A stretch of DNA of 64,000 nucleotides. It comes from Hymenobacter swuensis DY53. GTDB lineage: Bacteria; Bacteroidota; Bacteroidia; Cytophagales; Hymenobacteraceae. Under the pieces are notes generated by a model, which saw only the letters and a list, made by a program, of their open reading frames with translations, was not told the DNA's origin and ran no database searches. Below are positions 1 through 8,289 of this stretch, piece by piece (the first letter of the stretch is position 1; every line of letters starts with the position of its first letter). The position numbers were made by a program, and so were the translations under genes. The stretch is from positions 682,001 through 746,000 of the forward strand of contig NZ_CP007145.1 in NCBI RefSeq assembly GCF_000576555.1. The letters run 5' to 3'.

Positions 1-616
1 TATATTGCCCCTGGGAGTAATTACCGTCAGAACAAAGCCTATTAACCGTTGCTGGGCTACGGAATATTCCAACGATATCCAGCTGGGTTCCAGTGTGCGG
101 CTGGCGCAGGATGTAATAGCCGATTACCCTTTGCGTTTATTGCCCGCCTCATCTGCCAATAAATTGCAGGAAAAATACAGTGTATTAGTCAGGCAATACG
201 GGCAGACCGCTGAGGAATACGCCTATTGGGAAAAGCTTAAAAAAAATACGGAAGTTTTAGGGACGCTTTTTGATCCGCAGCCTTCACAATTAACCGGAAA
301 CATACAGAATATAGTGGAGCCCGGCGAAGTAGTAATCGGGTATATAGGTGCGCACTCAGTTGCGGAAAAGCGCCTCTTTATCAGCCGGGCCGAACTGCCG
401 GCAGATTTTTCGAATTTTACGGGATATGAACAGTGTGTGAAACAGGATTCGGTAACTAATCCCGGGCTGCTGCCTTATTATTTATATCCGGGCACGCAGA
501 TGCTTATAGATGTAGTTGAGGTTAATCAGACTAAAAATTACCTGATAGCAAAAACTGAGTGCGTCGACTGCCAGAAACGCGGGGGCGTCACTCAGAAGCC
601 CGCATTCTGGAGATAA
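1..616 (+). CDS. DUF4249 family protein, C-terminal part (5' end outside window)
   Basis: The reading frame is open at the left edge, so the gene begins upstream and only about the last 204 residues are present. The segment YWEKLKKNTE followed by GTLFDPQPSQLTGNI matches the signature of the DUF4249 family, which are Bacteroidetes cell-envelope proteins usually encoded beside a SusC-like TonB-dependent receptor. A late Cys pair (ECVDCQ) and a short basic tail precede the stop. From family knowledge this is probably an outer-membrane-associated lipoprotein, but the signal peptide cannot be seen here. The upstream partner lies outside the window. Codon use is more AT-rich than in the neighbouring genes. 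Confidence 0.8.
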   Translation, partial: ILPLGVITVRTKPINRCWATEYSNDIQLGSSVRLAQDVIADYPLRLLPASSANKLQEKYSVLVRQYGQTAEEYAYWEKLKKNTEVLGTLFDPQPSQLTGNIQNIVEPGEVVIGYIGAHSVAEKRLFISRAELPADFSNFTGYEQCVKQDSVTNPGLLPYYLYPGTQMLIDVVEVNQTKNYLIAKTECVDCQKRGGVTQKPAFWR

Positions 617-656
617 ACCGGCAAAGTGCTGCTGCCGGGCTCTACCATGGCTGGTC

Positions 657-2801
657 TTAGTCCACGTCGAGGCCCAGCTTTTGCTTCATCTCGCCCAGCA
701 TCGGGTACTTCTCCATCAGGTAGTCCATCTTGTCGGTGGAGGTGTAGAGCTTGCGGCCGGTTTCTACCCGTTCTACCACTTCCACCGTCACGTTCAGGCG
801 CGGGTAGCCGGTACGGCGGCGTAGCTCCCCCAGAAACTCGGCCCGCAGCTCACTGAACAGGTCTTCCTGCACGGGGTTATCCACGCGGAGCAGAATCATG
901 TGCTGCTCGTTGGCCTGCACCGGGCGGTTGAGCAGGCTGTAGTGCATCATGCTGATGGGCTTGCGCTCCTCAGTCAACTCCTTCCACACGCGCTGTAACA
1001 CCTCGTCGTTGATGGCAGGCAGGCCGGTGGTGGGGCCGGTGGGCTCGGCATCAGTAGCGGCTTTGCCGGCGGCAGCTTTCTGCTCCATCTGAGCCTTCAT
1101 GGCACTCAGGCTGCCCAGGCCGGGCAGCTTTGTGCCAAGACCTAGCGGCTTGCCGGCCGGAGGCATACCGGGGCGCGGTGGGGGCATGGGCGCGGCCGTC
1201 ACGGCCATTTGGCCCGGCTCGTGGCCGGCAATGCTGGGCGCCCCGATTTCCACATGCGGCACGGTGTCGCGCAGCTGCCGGGTAGTGGGCACCTGGGTAG
1301 CCGCTTCGTCTTCGATGCTGGGCGTGTCGTGCAGCTCTTCCACGCCGCTTTCCACTGGCACAATGGGCTCGGGGTCAGCGGGGGCGTGGATGAGTGGTTG
1401 TTGGTTGTTAGTTGTTGGTTGTTGGGCCGCTGGAGCCGCGTTGTATACCGCCGGGGTTTCGGCGGTGCCGTCGGCTACGAGGCGGCCATTGGCGGCTGGT
1501 GGCGCGGTAACCGGAGCTGGGGCAGGTATTACGCTACTTTTTTTTTTCGCCTCGCCGTTGTCGGCTGAGGCGGGCGCACCTTGCAGGTCGCGGGCAAACT
1601 GCACCGCACCATTGAGGTAGGCCAGCTTCATCAGCGTCAGCTCCACATGCAGACGCTGGTTCTTGGCCTGCTTGAACTCCCGGTCGCATAGGCTGACCAG
1701 GTTCAGAGCAGAGAGCAGAAAAGCCAGCGGCGCGGCTTGGGCCTGCTGCACGTAGCGCGCCCGAATGTTGTCGGATACTTCCAGCAGCTGCACCGTCACG
1801 GGGTCTTTGCACACCAACAGCCCGCGCAGGTGCTCGGCGGCGCCCACCACAAAGTTGTGCAGGTCGAAGCCCTGTTGCATCACCTCATCCAGCAGTAGCA
1901 GCGTGGCCGATAGGTTCTCGGTCAACAGCGCGTCAATCAGTCGGAAATAGTACTCGTAGTCCAGAATGTGCAGGTTCTGCACCACGTCCTGGTAGCGCAG
2001 GTTGTGGCCCGAGAAGGTCACCATCTGGTCGAACATGCTCAGGGCGTCGCGCAGGCCGCCGTCGGCCTTTTGGGCCAGCAGGTGCAGGGCGTCGTCCTCG
2101 GCCTGAATCTGCTCCTGGGTGGCCACGTAGCGCAGATGGTTGCGCATGTCGTCCACCTTGATGCGGTTGAAGTCGAAAATCTGACACCGCGACAAGATGG
2201 TAGGGATAATCTTGTGCCGCTCGGTGGTGGCCAGGATGAAGATGGCGTAGCTCGGTGGCTCCTCCAGCGTCTTGAGAAAGGCGTTGAAGGCCGCATTCGA
2301 GAGCATGTGCACTTCGTCGATGATGTACACCTTGAAGCGGCCCTGCTGCGGGGCGTAGCGCACCTGCTCCACTAGGCTGCGGATGTCCTCGACGGAGTTG
2401 TTGGAGGCCGCATCCAGCTCGTGGACGTTGAACGAGGCGTTTTCCTGGAAGGCCCGGCACGACGAGCATTTGCCGCAGGCCTCCAGGTCGAAGGGCGTGT
2501 TGTCGGGGTCAGCGGCGGCCAGCAGCGCGTCGGGCACGATGTCAGGCTGGGTTTTGATCAGCTCCGAAACCGGCCGGCTTTTGCGCACGTGCTCTTCCAC
2601 GAACTCGCAGTTGATGGTTTTGGCCAGGATCCGGGCGCAGGTGGTTTTGCCCACGCCCCGGGGACCGCAGAACAGAAACGCTTGGGCCAAGTGCTGGGAG
2701 GCAATGGCGTTCTGCAGGGTGGTGGTTACGTGCTGCTGCCCCACCACGCTGCGAAACGTGGCCGGGCGGTACTTCCGGGCCGAAACGACAAAATTTTCCA
2801 T
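657..2801 (-). CDS. dnaX: DNA polymerase III subunit gamma/tau
   Basis: This is the clamp-loader ATPase of the replisome (714 aa as full-length tau). The AAA+ module shows Walker A GPRGVGKTT (about 46-54), a four-Cys zinc site (C65, C109, C112, C115), Walker B DEVH (162-165) and the sensor segment ATTERHKIIPTILSRC. A Pro/Ala-rich linker leads to a tau-specific C-terminal domain. I place the start at the ATG encoding MENFVVSARKYRP, not at an upstream in-frame codon: family homology begins there, and a TATCTTTG promoter element lies only 12 bases further upstream, inside the longer frame. An A10 run at codons 419-422 precedes a stop in the -1 frame, so a gamma form of about 422 aa is expected. 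The linker also contains a repeat-like Gln/Thr/Asn tract. Confidence 0.97.
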   Translation of the reverse strand: MENFVVSARKYRPATFRSVVGQQHVTTTLQNAIASQHLAQAFLFCGPRGVGKTTCARILAKTINCEFVEEHVRKSRPVSELIKTQPDIVPDALLAAADPDNTPFDLEACGKCSSCRAFQENASFNVHELDAASNNSVEDIRSLVEQVRYAPQQGRFKVYIIDEVHMLSNAAFNAFLKTLEEPPSYAIFILATTERHKIIPTILSRCQIFDFNRIKVDDMRNHLRYVATQEQIQAEDDALHLLAQKADGGLRDALSMFDQMVTFSGHNLRYQDVVQNLHILDYEYYFRLIDALLTENLSATLLLLDEVMQQGFDLHNFVVGAAEHLRGLLVCKDPVTVQLLEVSDNIRARYVQQAQAAPLAFLLSALNLVSLCDREFKQAKNQRLHVELTLMKLAYLNGAVQFARDLQGAPASADNGEAKKKSSVIPAPAPVTAPPAANGRLVADGTAETPAVYNAAPAAQQPTTNNQQPLIHAPADPEPIVPVESGVEELHDTPSIEDEAATQVPTTRQLRDTVPHVEIGAPSIAGHEPGQMAVTAAPMPPPRPGMPPAGKPLGLGTKLPGLGSLSAMKAQMEQKAAAGKAATDAEPTGPTTGLPAINDEVLQRVWKELTEERKPISMMHYSLLNRPVQANEQHMILLRVDNPVQEDLFSELRAEFLGELRRRTGYPRLNVTVEVVERVETGRKLYTSTDKMDYLMEKYPMLGEMKQKLGLDVD
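1395..1425. repeat. TTGTTGG-type repeat tract inside the dnaX linker
   Basis: A tract built from GGTTGTT and AGTTGTT units lies inside the dnaX coding sequence and encodes the linker residues QQPTTNNQQP. It resembles the arms of intergenic inverted repeats elsewhere in the window (for example near 48.4 kb and 61.3 kb). It may be a repeat accommodated in an unstructured linker, or simple low-complexity sequence. Confidence 0.4.
1537..1548 (-). other. A10 slippery run in dnaX with -1 frame stop
   Basis: On the coding strand the message reads GCG, ten A, then G TAG. Reading in frame gives A-K-K-K-S. A -1 ribosomal shift, or insertion of one extra A by RNA polymerase, gives A-K-K-K-K and an immediate TAG stop (1534-1536). 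The position, about residue 422, is close to the end of the E. coli gamma subunit (431 aa). Established parallels are E. coli dnaX (ribosomal frameshift on A6G) and Thermus dnaX (slippage on a run of A). That it works here is inference. Confidence 0.7.
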
Positions 2802-2813
2802 ACGAGCTAGGGG

Positions 2814-2821
2814 CAAAGATA
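2814..2821 (-). promoter_or_regulatory. Bacteroidetes -7 element of dnaX (TATCTTTG)
   Basis: TATCTTTG on the minus strand matches the TAnnTTTG -7 consensus of the Bacteroidetes primary sigma factor. It ends 12 bases before the chosen dnaX ATG, which implies a very short leader and argues against the longer start. Confidence 0.55.
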
Positions 2822-3107
2822 CGCAACCGCCCGCCCGATTCCGCCCGACTGCCGCCACCGACTGCCGGATTTGCTGCCGGATTACAGCCACCCGGCGAGT
2901 CACACAATGATGTGATTATGTTTATATTTAATAGAATTTATTTTCTATTTGTGCGCCGATCCGCAGCAGGTTTTGAAGTGCCTGCTAGGTACGCTGCCTT
3001 TTCTCTTTGAAAGTAGTAACCAGCTGATTCGGTAGGATTTGGGGCAATGCAGCCGGCCCCACGGTGAAGGTGCTGCTGACTGTTTTGTTTCCCTACTCGT
3101 TTTCCCC
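2822..3107. other. Divergent intergenic region, dnaX and prolyl oligopeptidase
   Basis: This gap separates two divergently transcribed genes. Apart from the dnaX promoter element at its left edge, it holds an AT-rich stretch around 2905-2950. I see no RNA gene or clear repeat in it, and no strict TAnnTTTG match for the rightward gene. Confidence 0.5.
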
Positions 3108-5291
3108 ATGAAACACCCCGTTCTGTTGCCGCTGCTGGGCGGCCTGCTGCTGACCACCGCCGCCCTGGCCCAGCCATCCGTGCCCGCCGCGCCCACGGGG
3201 GCGGCTTCCGATACCTATTTTGGGGTGAAGGTGGACGACCCGTACCGCAACCTCGAAAACCTGCAGGACCCCGCCGTGGCTTCCTGGATGAAAGCCCAGA
3301 GCGAATACGCGCGCCGCACCCTCAACGCCATTCCAGGCCGGCAGGGGCTGATTGATAAAATGGTGGAAATCGACAAGCGCAAGGCGGCCCGCGTATCCGA
3401 CCTGCGTGTGGCCGACAACGACCGGTATTTCTACTACAAATCCCGCCCCCAGGATCAGCAGCCCAAGCTCTACTGCCGCGACGGGTACAAGGGTCAGGAA
3501 GTGCTGCTCTTCGACCCTGAAGCCTACGAAAAAGGCAAGGTGTACAACATCAACGGCTTTGCGCCCAGCCCCGATGGCTCCAAGGTGTCGTTCGGCATCA
3601 GCGAGAAAGGCACCGAGTTGGGCCGCACGCTGATTATGGATGTGAAAACTCGTAAGCTCTTCCCCGAGCAGATTCCGCTGAACCGGGGCGGCGGCGAGTG
3701 GCTGCCCGACAACCAGACCCTGGCCTACATGCCCTACAATAACGGCGACCTGAAGGACATGGCCGCCCGCCAGAACATGCAGTGCCGCCTGCACCGCCTG
3801 GGCACGCCCGTGGCCCAGGACCAGGCAGTCTTTTCCAGCCAGCTCTACCCCAAGCTCGGCATCAAACCTTCCGACTACCCCTATGCGGGCATCGACCGGG
3901 ACACCAAGCTGGCCTACGGTTTTCTGTACTCCGTGGACCGCTACATGAACGTGTTCTACGCCCCGGCGGCGGCCCTCACCAAGCCCAATATCCCGTGGCA
4001 GCCCCTGTTTCGGCCCACTGATGAGGTGACCAACTTCGTGACCGACGAGCAACACATCTACTTCGTGACGTCGCGCAACACGCCCCGCCAGAAGCTCATG
4101 CGCATGCCCGCCGCCCGGCCCAACGTAGCCACGGCTGAAGTGCTGGTGCCCGAAAGCGCCGACGAGTCGATTATGGACGAGCAGCTGAAATCCACCAAAG
4201 ACGGCGTGTACTTTGTGCGCAGTCGCAACGGGGTGGAGGCGCGACTGTACTTCGTACCCCGGGGCAGGAAGGCGGCGCAGGAGCTGAAGCTGCCCCGTGC
4301 CGCCGGCCGGATCGAGCTGACCAGCAAAAACGCGCAGTCCTCGGACCTGTGGGTGACGCTGGGCGGCTGGACCACCGACCGGCAGCGCTACCGCTACAGC
4401 CCGGCCAGCGGCAAGTTCACGCCTGAGCCATTGTCGTCGGAGGCGCAATATCCGGAGTTTGCCGGGCTGGTGGTGGAGGAAGTGCTGGTGCCCTCGCACG
4501 ACGGGGTGCAGGTGCCGCTGTCGTTAGTGTATAAAAAAGGCCTGAAGCGCGACGGGTCGGCGCCCACACTCATGGTGGGGTATGGTGCGTATTCCATTTC
4601 CATGGAGCCCACATTTATGCCGCCGTTCCTGCTGTGGACGCAGCAGGGCGGTATTTTGGCCGTGCCCCACGTGCGGGGTGGCGGCGAGTTGGGCGAGGCT
4701 TGGCACAAGGCCGGCCAGAAAGCTACCAAGCCCAACACCTGGAAAGACCTCATTGCCTGCGCTGAGTACCTGACCAAAAACAGCTACACCGCGCCCGGCA
4801 AAATTGCCATCAACGGCGGCAGCGCCGGGGGCATCCTCATCGGCCGCGCCATGACGGAGCGGCCCGACCTGTTCGCCGCCGCCATTCCAGAAGTGGGCTG
4901 CTTAAACGCCGTGCGCATGGAAAACTCGCCCAACGGCCCCGTGAACGTGCCTGAATTCGGCACTATGACCAAGGAAGACGAAGCCAAGGCCCTGCTGGAA
5001 ATGGATGCCTACCATCATCTGAAAGCCGGCACCAGCTACCCCGCCACGCTCATTACGGCCGGCTTCAACGACCCGCGCGTTATTGCCTGGCAGCCGGCCA
5101 AATTTGCCGCCCGGCTGCAAGCCAGCAACATCGGCAGCAAACCTGTCCTGTTCTTCACCGACTACGAGGCCGGCCACGGCATGGGCGACTCCCGCCTCAA
5201 GCAGTTCGAGGCCATTGCCGACCTGATGGCCTTCGGTTTGTGGCAAACTAGTTCCTTTGGCTTTCAGCCCGATAAAGTAGCCGTGAAGTAA
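3108..5291 (+). CDS. Prolyl oligopeptidase family serine peptidase (S9)
   Basis: A 727-aa secreted peptidase expected to cleave proline-containing peptides in the periplasm. The N-terminus (MKHPVLLPLLGG..., ending ALAQ) is a signal peptide, so I take this ATG and not the in-frame codon 69 bases upstream. Residues from about 45 to 440 would form the beta-propeller. The C-terminal alpha/beta-hydrolase domain carries Ser572 in GGSAGG, Asp655 in FNDPRV and His690 in GHGMGDS, a complete S9 triad in the expected order. Length fits the family. The gene stands alone between dnaX (divergent) and the tmRNA gene, with a short inverted repeat just after its stop. Confidence 0.95.
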   Translation: MKHPVLLPLLGGLLLTTAALAQPSVPAAPTGAASDTYFGVKVDDPYRNLENLQDPAVASWMKAQSEYARRTLNAIPGRQGLIDKMVEIDKRKAARVSDLRVADNDRYFYYKSRPQDQQPKLYCRDGYKGQEVLLFDPEAYEKGKVYNINGFAPSPDGSKVSFGISEKGTELGRTLIMDVKTRKLFPEQIPLNRGGGEWLPDNQTLAYMPYNNGDLKDMAARQNMQCRLHRLGTPVAQDQAVFSSQLYPKLGIKPSDYPYAGIDRDTKLAYGFLYSVDRYMNVFYAPAAALTKPNIPWQPLFRPTDEVTNFVTDEQHIYFVTSRNTPRQKLMRMPAARPNVATAEVLVPESADESIMDEQLKSTKDGVYFVRSRNGVEARLYFVPRGRKAAQELKLPRAAGRIELTSKNAQSSDLWVTLGGWTTDRQRYRYSPASGKFTPEPLSSEAQYPEFAGLVVEEVLVPSHDGVQVPLSLVYKKGLKRDGSAPTLMVGYGAYSISMEPTFMPPFLLWTQQGGILAVPHVRGGGELGEAWHKAGQKATKPNTWKDLIACAEYLTKNSYTAPGKIAINGGSAGGILIGRAMTERPDLFAAAIPEVGCLNAVRMENSPNGPVNVPEFGTMTKEDEAKALLEMDAYHHLKAGTSYPATLITAGFNDPRVIAWQPAKFAARLQASNIGSKPVLFFTDYEAGHGMGDSRLKQFEAIADLMAFGLWQTSSFGFQPDKVAVK

Positions 5292-5294
5292 GGT

Positions 5295-5357
5295 GTCATT
5301 CCGAATGGAGTGAGGAATCTGGGTTCAACTTCTACGTTTTACCCCAGATTCCTCACT
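5295..5357. repeat. Intergenic inverted repeat, GTCATTCCGA family (short copy)
   Basis: GTCATTCCGA is followed by AGTGAGGAATCTGGG, and after about 17 bases by the complement CCCAGATTCCTCACT. The right arm lacks the terminal TCGGAATGAC. It belongs to the same family as the longer copies near 14.7, 27.2 and 61.6 kb and could act as a terminator-like hairpin after the peptidase gene. Confidence 0.7.
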
Positions 5358-5467
5358 GCTTTCAAAACAACAAACGGGAACATTTTCGGGTGTCAGCAAC
5401 GTTTACCGGCTGATGTGCGTACATTCGCACCCCGCTACCTCGGTGGCGGGTTTGTTCTTTCTCAATT

Positions 5468-5834
5468 GGGGCCGACCGGAATTGACAGCTTGTGCATGTC
5501 GCGAGTAAGCGTGTCGGGAGTTGGATGAATCTCCCGTAAAAAAAGCCGTCCAAACAATAACTGGCGAGTATAGCTACGCCATGGCTGCCTAGTTTAGAAC
5601 TAAGCACTGTCATCGTCCCGCACCCGTATTCCTTCTCACGGGTGAGTTCGGGGCGTCGTAAGAGTTAGGATAGTGCAGGTGGCACTGTGACGCCTGCGCG
5701 AAACTCAAACAGATAAGGGGAAATCAAGGGCCTGATGTGCGCCTGGTTTCCTTCGAAAATCCAAGCATAGATACACACGTAGAAAGCTCGACGCCTTCCT
5801 TGTCTGGACCAGGGTTCGAATCCCTGCGGCTCCA
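5468..5834 (+). ncRNA. ssrA: Transfer-messenger RNA (tmRNA)
   Basis: This is the one-piece tmRNA of trans-translation, which rescues stalled ribosomes and tags the nascent chain. The 5' end GGGGCCG (5468-5474) pairs with CGGCTCC (5827-5833), giving a 7-bp acceptor stem with the G-U wobble at the third pair used by alanyl-tRNA synthetase. The T arm is CAGGG, loop TTCGAAT, CCCTG (5810-5826). The discriminator is A5834. CCA is not encoded (ACT follows), so it must be added. The tag frame at 5563-5592 encodes GEYSYAMAA then TAG. The length of 367 nt is normal. A strong terminator follows at 5911-5945. Confidence 0.93.
5563..5592 (+). other. tmRNA tag-peptide reading frame (GEYSYAMAA)
   Basis: The tag begins at a GGC resume codon and ends with TAG. 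It encodes Gly-Glu-Tyr-Ser-Tyr-Ala-Met-Ala-Ala. Bacteroidetes tags usually begin GE and end YA(L/M)AA, so both the frame and the resume codon are supported. The terminal Ala-Ala is the degradation signal. Confidence 0.85.
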
Positions 5835-5910
5835 CTTTATTGCAAAAGTGAAAGGATAGAAGTGAGAAGTTAGACTTCTGTTCTTCTTTTCCTGTCTTCT
5901 GAACTTTTGA

Positions 5911-5945
5911 AACCCGATTCAGCACTGCTGAGTCGGGTTTTTTTT
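5911..5945 (+). terminator. Rho-independent terminator of ssrA
   Basis: AACCCGATTCAGCA and TGAGTCGGGTT form a stem with a G-U pair or two, followed by a run of eight or more T. It is well placed downstream of the tmRNA. Confidence 0.85.
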
Positions 5946-5983
5946 GTAAACGACTACTACTGCCATTCCGGGCAGCACGTGGC

Positions 5984-6071
5984 ATCTGAAACGCGGATTG
6001 TGTGGATTACCGGATTGCGACTATCCAACATCCGTGTAATCTGAGCAATCTGCATAATCCGCGTTTCAGAT
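5984..6071. repeat. Inverted repeat with 16-bp perfect arms
   Basis: ATCTGAAACGCGGATT (5984-5999) is exactly complementary to AATCCGCGTTTCAGAT (6056-6071). The 56-base interior holds further GGATT/AATCC pairs. It lies between the tmRNA terminator and the sigma-54 regulator. I saw no second copy in the window. Confidence 0.7.
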
Positions 6072-6114
6072 TCCTCCTGCGTCGGAATGACAGATAGCCC
6101 AGGCCACCCCGCCC

Positions 6115-7467
6115 ATGCCCAACGGAACCCTGCTGCTCATCGATGACGAAACCAGCCTGCGCCAGATGCTGGCCCGGGTGCTGGAGCTGGAAGACTACAC
6201 CGTGCTGCAGGCCCCCGACGCCCGTCGCGGCCTAGAAATGCTGCGCCAGCACGCCGAGGACGTGCTGGTGGTGCTGAGCGACGTGAAGCTGCCCGACGGC
6301 TACGGCCTCGATTTGCTGCCGCGCTACAAGCAGGTGGCCCCGCTGGCCGAAGTCATTCTGATGACGGCCTACGGCACCATCCCCGACGGTGTGCGGGCCA
6401 TGAAGGAAGGCGCTTTCGACTACCTCACCAAGGGCGACTCCGACGACCAACTGCTGGTGGTAGTAGACCGCGCCGCCGAAAAAGCCCGTCTGCAGCGTCG
6501 CGTGGCCGACCTCGAAAAGAAAGTAGGCGCTCAGTACAGCTTCGACAGCATGATTGGCCGCTCCGGGGCGCTGCTGCAGGCCCGCAAGCTGGCCGAACGC
6601 GCCGCCCCCACCGACAGCACCGTGCTGCTGGAAGGCCCCACCGGGGCGGGCAAGGAGCTGTTTGCCCAGGCCATTCACCAGGCCAGTCCGCGCCGCAGCA
6701 AGCCGTTTGTTGCCGTGAACTGCTCGGCCTTCCCCAAGGACTTGCTGGAATCGGAGCTGTTTGGCTACAAGAAGGGCGCGTTTACGGGGGCGTTGACGGA
6801 TAAGAAGGGCCTGCTGGAAGAGGCCAACGGCGGCACCTTGTTCCTGGACGAAATCGGGGAGCTGGAGCTGAACGTGCAGGCCAAGTTCCTTAGGGTGCTG
6901 GAAACCCAGCAGTTCACCAAGCTCGGCGACACCCGGCCTACCAGCGTGAACGTGCGCATTGTGGCGGCCACCAACCGCAACCTGCGCCAGGAAGCCGAGG
7001 CCGGCCACTTCCGGCCTGATTTGTACTACCGCTTGGCCGTGTTTACGGTGCCGGTGCCGGGCCTGAACGAGCGGCGCGAGGACGTGCCGCTGCTGGCCGA
7101 ATACTTCCTCCAATTCTTTGCCGGCAAGCTGCGCCGCCGCCTACGCGGCCTCGAGCCTGAGGTGCTGGAGCAGCTGCGCCGCCACGACTGGCGCGGCAAC
7201 GTGCGGGAGCTGAAAAACGTGCTGGAGCGCGCCGCCATCCTCGCCGATGGCGACACGCTCACTACCGACGACCTGCCCGCCGAGTTCCACTATCTGCCCG
7301 CCGCCCCCACTACCGACGAAGCCTCCGATAACAGCCTGCGCACCATCGAAAAGCGCCAGATCCGGCAGGTGCTCCACGACACCGGCGGCAACAAAATGGA
7401 AGCCGCCCGCCAGCTCGGCATCGGCACCAAAACCCTCTACCGCAAAATTCAGGAGTACGGGCTGTAG
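6115..7467 (+). CDS. Sigma-54-dependent response regulator, NtrC family
   Basis: A 450-aa enhancer-binding protein that opens sigma-54 promoters when phosphorylated. The receiver domain has the acidic pair DD (10-11) and phospho-acceptor Asp56 in LSDVKLPDG. The central AAA+ domain has Walker A GPTGAGKE (174-181) and an intact GAFTGA sigma-54 loop (221-226). The C-terminus is a Fis-type helix-turn-helix (RQLGIGTKTLYRKIQEYGL). Its position directly before the kdp genes, with no KdpE in the window, suggests it controls potassium uptake together with the histidine kinase at 16.3 kb. That pairing is inference. A terminator and repeats separate it from the kdp genes. Confidence 0.95.
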   Translation: MPNGTLLLIDDETSLRQMLARVLELEDYTVLQAPDARRGLEMLRQHAEDVLVVLSDVKLPDGYGLDLLPRYKQVAPLAEVILMTAYGTIPDGVRAMKEGAFDYLTKGDSDDQLLVVVDRAAEKARLQRRVADLEKKVGAQYSFDSMIGRSGALLQARKLAERAAPTDSTVLLEGPTGAGKELFAQAIHQASPRRSKPFVAVNCSAFPKDLLESELFGYKKGAFTGALTDKKGLLEEANGGTLFLDEIGELELNVQAKFLRVLETQQFTKLGDTRPTSVNVRIVAATNRNLRQEAEAGHFRPDLYYRLAVFTVPVPGLNERREDVPLLAEYFLQFFAGKLRRRLRGLEPEVLEQLRRHDWRGNVRELKNVLERAAILADGDTLTTDDLPAEFHYLPAAPTTDEASDNSLRTIEKRQIRQVLHDTGGNKMEAARQLGIGTKTLYRKIQEYGL

Positions 7468-7517
7468 AGTAGAGACGCAACAGTTGGAGTCTCGTCGTTG
7501 AACGATGCCGCCTGCGT

Positions 7518-7595
7518 CCCAGGGCTGAAGCCCTGGGCTACGTAGCGTCCGCCCGTTCTCTCTCACTCTCACTATCCCAGGGCTGAAGCCCTGGG
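7518..7595. repeat. Two copies of a 20-bp palindrome
   Basis: CCCAGGGCTGAAGCCCTGGG occurs at 7518-7537 and again at 7576-7595, each self-complementary. A diverged relative (CCTAGGGTTTAAACCCTGGG) lies near 61,684. The pair could also base-pair with each other. Confidence 0.8.
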
Positions 7596-7635
7596 ATGCA
7601 AGCACCCTACCAAACCGGGTTATTCTGACCAGCGC

Positions 7636-7662
7636 ACCGGGTCAAAATGACCCGGTTTCTTT
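7636..7662 (+). terminator. Terminator after the sigma-54 regulator
   Basis: ACCGGGTCA, loop AAA, TGACCCGGT, followed by TTCTTT. It is a compact, stable hairpin placed between the regulator and the kdp genes. Confidence 0.7.
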
Positions 7663-7911
7663 GTGAGCGGGGAGTGGGGTAAGAGAAGTTTAAAAATATT
7701 TTAATCTGATAATCAAGTAGATAAAATAAGAATAAGAAACAGCATCCGGATGTGGGCCCTGATTGGCAAGAAGCCGCCCGAGCCATTCGTCGATTCGGCA
7801 AACGGACCGAACCGGGGCCGGTGCTGGGGTGCCTGACAACCAGCCCAGCGCCATGCCCCGCCGACGCACGGCTCACTCACGGACCCGTTCCACTTCTTTT
7901 CATCTCGTCAG
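7663..7911. promoter_or_regulatory. Presumed kdp promoter region
   Basis: An AT-rich stretch (about 7690-7740) lies in otherwise GC-rich sequence directly before the first kdp-locus gene, so the locus promoter is probably here. I looked for a sigma-54 -24/-12 element (TGGCAC-N5-TTGC) and for TAnnTTTG and found no convincing match to either. Confidence 0.35.
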
Positions 7912-8265
7912 ATGACTTCTTCTTCCGAAACCGCCACCCTGTTGCTGGAAAGCTTCCCCGAACTGGGGGCGGAACTGCAGGTGCCGGCCACGCGCCAGAG
8001 CCTGTACCGGCAGCTGAGCTGCTTTGCCACCTTCACCCGCGAAGCCGCCGAGGCCGGCCAGCTGGCCCTGCTCAAGCGCTGCTTCGAGGTAGCCGACCGC
8101 CTGCTGCGCCAGGGCGACGCCTACCTGGCCCGCGCCATCGAAAACGTGTACCTGCACTGCCTGCACCTCGATGGCAGCACCTACGGCAACCAGCTGGCCC
8201 GCCAACTCATGCCCAGCCGCCTCTACCAGACCTATCACTATCCGCACACCACCATGCTGCCCTAG
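7912..8265 (+). CDS. Hypothetical protein, first gene of the kdp locus
   Basis: A 117-aa soluble protein predicted to be mostly helical, with no signal peptide or membrane segment. I do not recognise a named function. It may belong to the DUF7674 group, but I am not sure. It lies upstream of two very small membrane peptides and kdpA in the same orientation, so co-transcription is likely and a role in potassium uptake or its control is possible. The C-terminal half is rich in aromatic residues and His (YQTYHYPHTT). Confidence 0.7.
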   Translation: MTSSSETATLLLESFPELGAELQVPATRQSLYRQLSCFATFTREAAEAGQLALLKRCFEVADRLLRQGDAYLARAIENVYLHCLHLDGSTYGNQLARQLMPSRLYQTYHYPHTTMLP

Positions 8266-8289
8266 GGCCGCTGCTTTTTCGCTTTGCCA

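Noticed and set aside
2799..2903. Longer dnaX start 34 codons upstream
   Set aside because: The family begins at MENFVVSARKYRP, and a TATCTTTG promoter element lies inside the longer frame.
3093..4499. 468-aa open frame on the minus strand opposite the prolyl oligopeptidase
   Set aside because: It lies entirely inside a gene with an intact catalytic triad. The translation is His/Val/Gly-rich shadow sequence of GC-rich codons and has no recognisable domain.
5760..5836. An ordinary tRNA gene, suggested by CAGGGTTCGAATCCCTG
   Set aside because: There is no matching 5' acceptor strand or anticodon arm nearby. The partner strand GGGGCCG is 360 bases upstream, which makes it a tmRNA.
7518..7595. 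CRISPR-like array at the CCCAGGGCTGAAGCCCTGGG repeats
   Set aside because: There are only two 20-bp copies, each a full palindrome, with no array or cas genes. They fit an intergenic palindromic repeat.
7663..7911. Sigma-54 promoter in front of the kdp genes
   Set aside because: I searched by eye for TGGCAC-N5-TTGC and found only partial -24-like matches without a -12 half, so no site is annotated.
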